Source of the DNA: Niebla homalea
Lineage: Eukaryota; Ascomycota; Lecanoromycetes; Lecanorales; Ramalinaceae
Direction: 5' to 3'
Assembly: GCA_019925105.1 (NCBI GenBank)
Contig: JAHGAU010000006.1
Coordinates: forward strand, 310,001 to 374,000
DNA length: 64,000 nucleotides
Positions 61,599-64,000 of this stretch are shown piece by piece; the first letter of the stretch is position 1; the number at the start of each line of letters is the position of its first letter. The position numbers were made by a program, and so were the translations under genes. The notes beneath the pieces were generated by a model, which saw nothing but the letters and a program-made list of their open reading frames with translations, was not told the DNA's origin and searched no databases.

Positions 61599-63180
61599 TA
61601 TATCTTAAGAAAATTTATAGTATATTAATTATATATCCTTTTTAAAGGTTATCGGTAAAATTTTATTTTAAATTTTTTATTTTATAGATTTCATAATTTT
61701 TTATATTAACGTAATTAAAAAAGCATTATAAATTATTATATAATTTATATTTATTAATTAATATTATTTATATATTTATTTATTATATCGATTCTTAAAA
61801 GGCTATAAGGGAATATAATAATATATTTTGGTTTTAAAGAGGCTTTATCGTTTAAGGGTTTATAGTTTTATAAGAAAATAAAAAGGAAGAAAATAATAAA
61901 ATAATCGTTTATTAATTTTTAGGTAACTCCTTAATTTTTATATAAACTTTTGTAATACTTAGTATTATACTTAATAATATTTTCGAAAAATATACCCCTT
62001 ATTATAACTCTTAATATTTACTTTTATTTACTTATATACTTTTCCCTTAATTAATTAATATATTAAGTATTTTTAAAGCTATCTTTATATATAAATAAAT
62101 ATATTTCTATATTCTTTTAACGGGTTACGTATAATTATCCCGATTAAGGCGTATTTAAAAAGTATATTAAAAGGGGTTTTTTCTGAATATAATAATATTA
62201 TTTATTATAATTATTAAATTCCTATCTTAGCCAATTCCGTTAATAAATAAGATATTAAAAATAATATTTAATTATTTAATTATTCTATAATTATACCGCG
62301 TAACCATTCACTTTATCCTTCTTGTTTATTTTTTTTTATTATTTCTTATTCCTTTAAATTTCTTTATTTCTTTAATTTACTTAATTTTTAATTCTTTTTA
62401 TATTTTAATTAATTTATTTTAAATCTAATTTAATCTTATACTTAATTATTAATTATCTTTTTAAGAATATATATAAATTAATAACCTTAATATTATTTAT
62501 TTATTTTATATTTATATTAATTTACTTATAGTCTTTAAAATCTTATATAGGATTCTTTAATTATATTTATAATAATTACGTTAATTATATTCTTATACCT
62601 TAATAGGTATACTTTTATTATTAACCTTATTAAATTAAATAAATATATTCTTATTATTATAAGGGTTTATTTGCTTAATAATTAATTAATATATTTAGAA
62701 CTATACCTTATAGTTCCTTATAATCCTAGTTTATTTTAGTTTTCCTTTTTTAAAAGCTTTTTATAATATATATTTAAGTTTATACCTTTTATATACGTAT
62801 TAAGGCCCGGGCGTATATTAAATACCAATAAATTAACGGTAACCGTTATTTTACCTTTATTAATTACCGCTATATTGAAAGTTTATTAAATAGTATTTAT
62901 TTAAATTATATCTTTAAATACCGGTTAAGCGATTATAATTTTTACTTAAGTATATATAAATTAATTCGCTTTTTAATTAATTATTGTTAATTCCTTTTTA
63001 TAGATTTTTAATATTCGGATATAATCTAAGTAAATGCTTTTTCCCTAATACGTTATACGCCTTTTAACCTTAATATCAACCGTAAGTTAAGTATAAATAG
63101 AAATACCAAATTAATAACCGGTTTAACTTAACCTTTTATTTAATTAACTTCGGCCCCTTTAAATTTATTTAATAGTCCTT

Positions 63181-63760
63181 CATCTGCAAATTTGTGAACC
63201 AGCATATAAGCACTCCGAGTGCAAGCGAGCAGGTTAAGCAGGTTGAGCTTATATCCCCCCTCGCTTGGCCTCCGAGTGCTCGCGAGTATCCGGTTTGCTC
63301 GCGAGTATCCGGCTTACTCGCGAGTATCCGGCTTGCTCGTAAGTTTCTTGGATTCTCCTGAATTTTACTTTTTTTTTAACTTAACGTTTTTTTAATTAAA
63401 TTACCCCCTTTAACTACCCCCCCCTTAAGGATGAATTATTAGTTACCAGGGTAACTTTTAGCTAAAAAAACCGAATTTATAATTAATTTTAAAAAACGTT
63501 GAATATTACGGTTTATAGGGGGGGTAACGGTAATACCCGTTGTTAAGAAAGCTTAAATTAAAAAATCTATAGAAAATAAAAACCGTTATTTTACCGTTTT
63601 AAACGTTTTTATTTTAAACTTTTTTTTACCCGTTCAGGACCGCTCGGAGCGCTTATAAGTTTTCCGGGATTCTCGTAAGTAACTCACGAGCGGTCTGAAT
63701 GAATAAATTCCTTTTTTTTTTTTGGCTACTCGCTCTAAGCAGGTCGCAGATTTGCTGATG
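63181..63760 (-). mobile_element. MITE A, copy 6 (best preserved)
   Basis: 580 bp, CATCTGCAAATTTGTGAACC ... CGCAGATTTGCTGATG. Keeps most C/G positions lost elsewhere, so it is the best reference for the family. It is longer than the others because of a 19-bp unit present three times. Confidence 0.93.
63279..63335. repeat. Three tandem 19-bp units inside MITE A copy 6
   Basis: CTCGCGAGTATCCGG(C/T)TT(G/A) at 63279-63297, 63298-63316 and 63317-63335; the other MITE A copies have one unit. Confidence 0.9.
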
Positions 63761-64000
63761 TTTTAATTAATTAATTATAATACCTTTAAATTTATTTAAT
63801 ACCCCTCTTATGACCCTTTTACGTTAACCGTATAATCAGTAACTTATTTATATATTTATCGGCCTTTTTTATTAATAATTTACTCCTTTAACTTTATAGA
63901 AAAAGCCCGTTTATTAATAAAGTTATTAAATAACCTCTTTATTATCCTTCTATTAATTTTTTACGTCGGTAATATTATAGTTATAATCTACCCGGTCTTT
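63761..64000. other. AT-rich tail of the window
   Basis: RIP-mutated; nothing recognisable. CCTTTAAATTTATTTAATA occurs here and again just left of the MITE (63,158 and 63,783). Confidence 0.5.

Larger units (their letters stand above)
60563..64000 (-). mobile_element. E3: third E copy, direct orientation to E1, runs off the window
   Basis: Begins with a full 250-bp E terminal repeat and matches E1 from 16,996 to about 19,340. Landmarks include GTATAACGTA(T/C)(T/C)TTATTCCG and GGCCCGG(G/A)CGTATATTAAAT. The match fades at about 63,100. It carries a solo LTR (61,432) and, beyond the match, MITE A (63,181). Confidence 0.8.

Noticed and set aside
6180..64000. tRNA or rRNA genes
   Set aside because: No A/B box pairs or rRNA-like blocks seen by eye; a tRNAscan or Infernal run would be needed to exclude diverged copies.

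Overview
The window suggests a filamentous ascomycete (Pezizomycotina). It has two very different halves. Positions 1 to about 6,130 are a GC-balanced gene block with short spliceosomal introns and compact fungal genes. From about 6,180 to 64,000 the sequence is an extremely AT-rich block with almost no open frames. There CpA/TpG is scarce, TpA is abundant and CpG persists, which is the footprint of repeat-induced point mutation (RIP). The sharp switch is like the AT-isochore structure known from some Dothideomycetes; no species is claimed.

Gene block: (1) the 3' part of a cytosolic-type aspartyl-tRNA synthetase (+, 1-1017); (2) an orthodox aquaporin with one 73-nt intron (-, 1752-2904); (3) an FSH1-type serine hydrolase (+, 3960-4835); (4) a pyridoxamine 5'-phosphate oxidase-like flavoprotein with a short first exon that is easy to miss (-, 4876-5696). 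Genes 1/2 and 3/4 are convergent pairs and genes 2/3 share a divergent promoter region. They look like unrelated housekeeping or physiological genes, not a cluster.

AT-rich block: a nest of dead transposons, reconstructed here from direct repeats, target-site duplications and empty sites. The backbone is a long element family, E, with 250-bp direct terminal repeats. E1 (16,996-30,369, TSD AAGGT) and E2 (from 30,417) lie head-to-head only 47 bp apart, so the centre of the window is a giant inverted repeat. The right arm was then broken by a MITE (A, 30,700), by a single-ORF element F (34,612-43,509, TSD ATAAG) that itself carries a Ty3/gypsy chromovirus (35,462-42,781), by a Ty1/copia element (45,029-50,593, TSD ATAGG), and by a further LTR-like element G (from 51,661). 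G is followed by a second gypsy copy in opposite orientation (52,718-60,236), which carries a solo E terminal repeat (54,915-55,164, TSD ACCTT). A third E copy (E3) starts at 60,563 and runs off the window, carrying a scarcely mutated solo LTR (61,432-61,598, TSD TATAT). Six clear copies of MITE A, a hAT-like element with an internal minisatellite, a short GGGATGGGA-rich MITE and low-complexity tracts fill the rest.

The retroelement polyproteins are recognisable only as ghosts: frames are broken almost exclusively by TAA/TAG/TGA at positions RIP would produce, and the reverse-transcriptase catalytic Asp-Asp pair reads Asn-Asn in both gypsy copies and in copia. The parts I could not assign to known families are the E element, with frame ghosts on both strands, and F, a 382-codon frame preserved without indels across an 7.3-kb insertion. 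These are the best candidates for undescribed biology.
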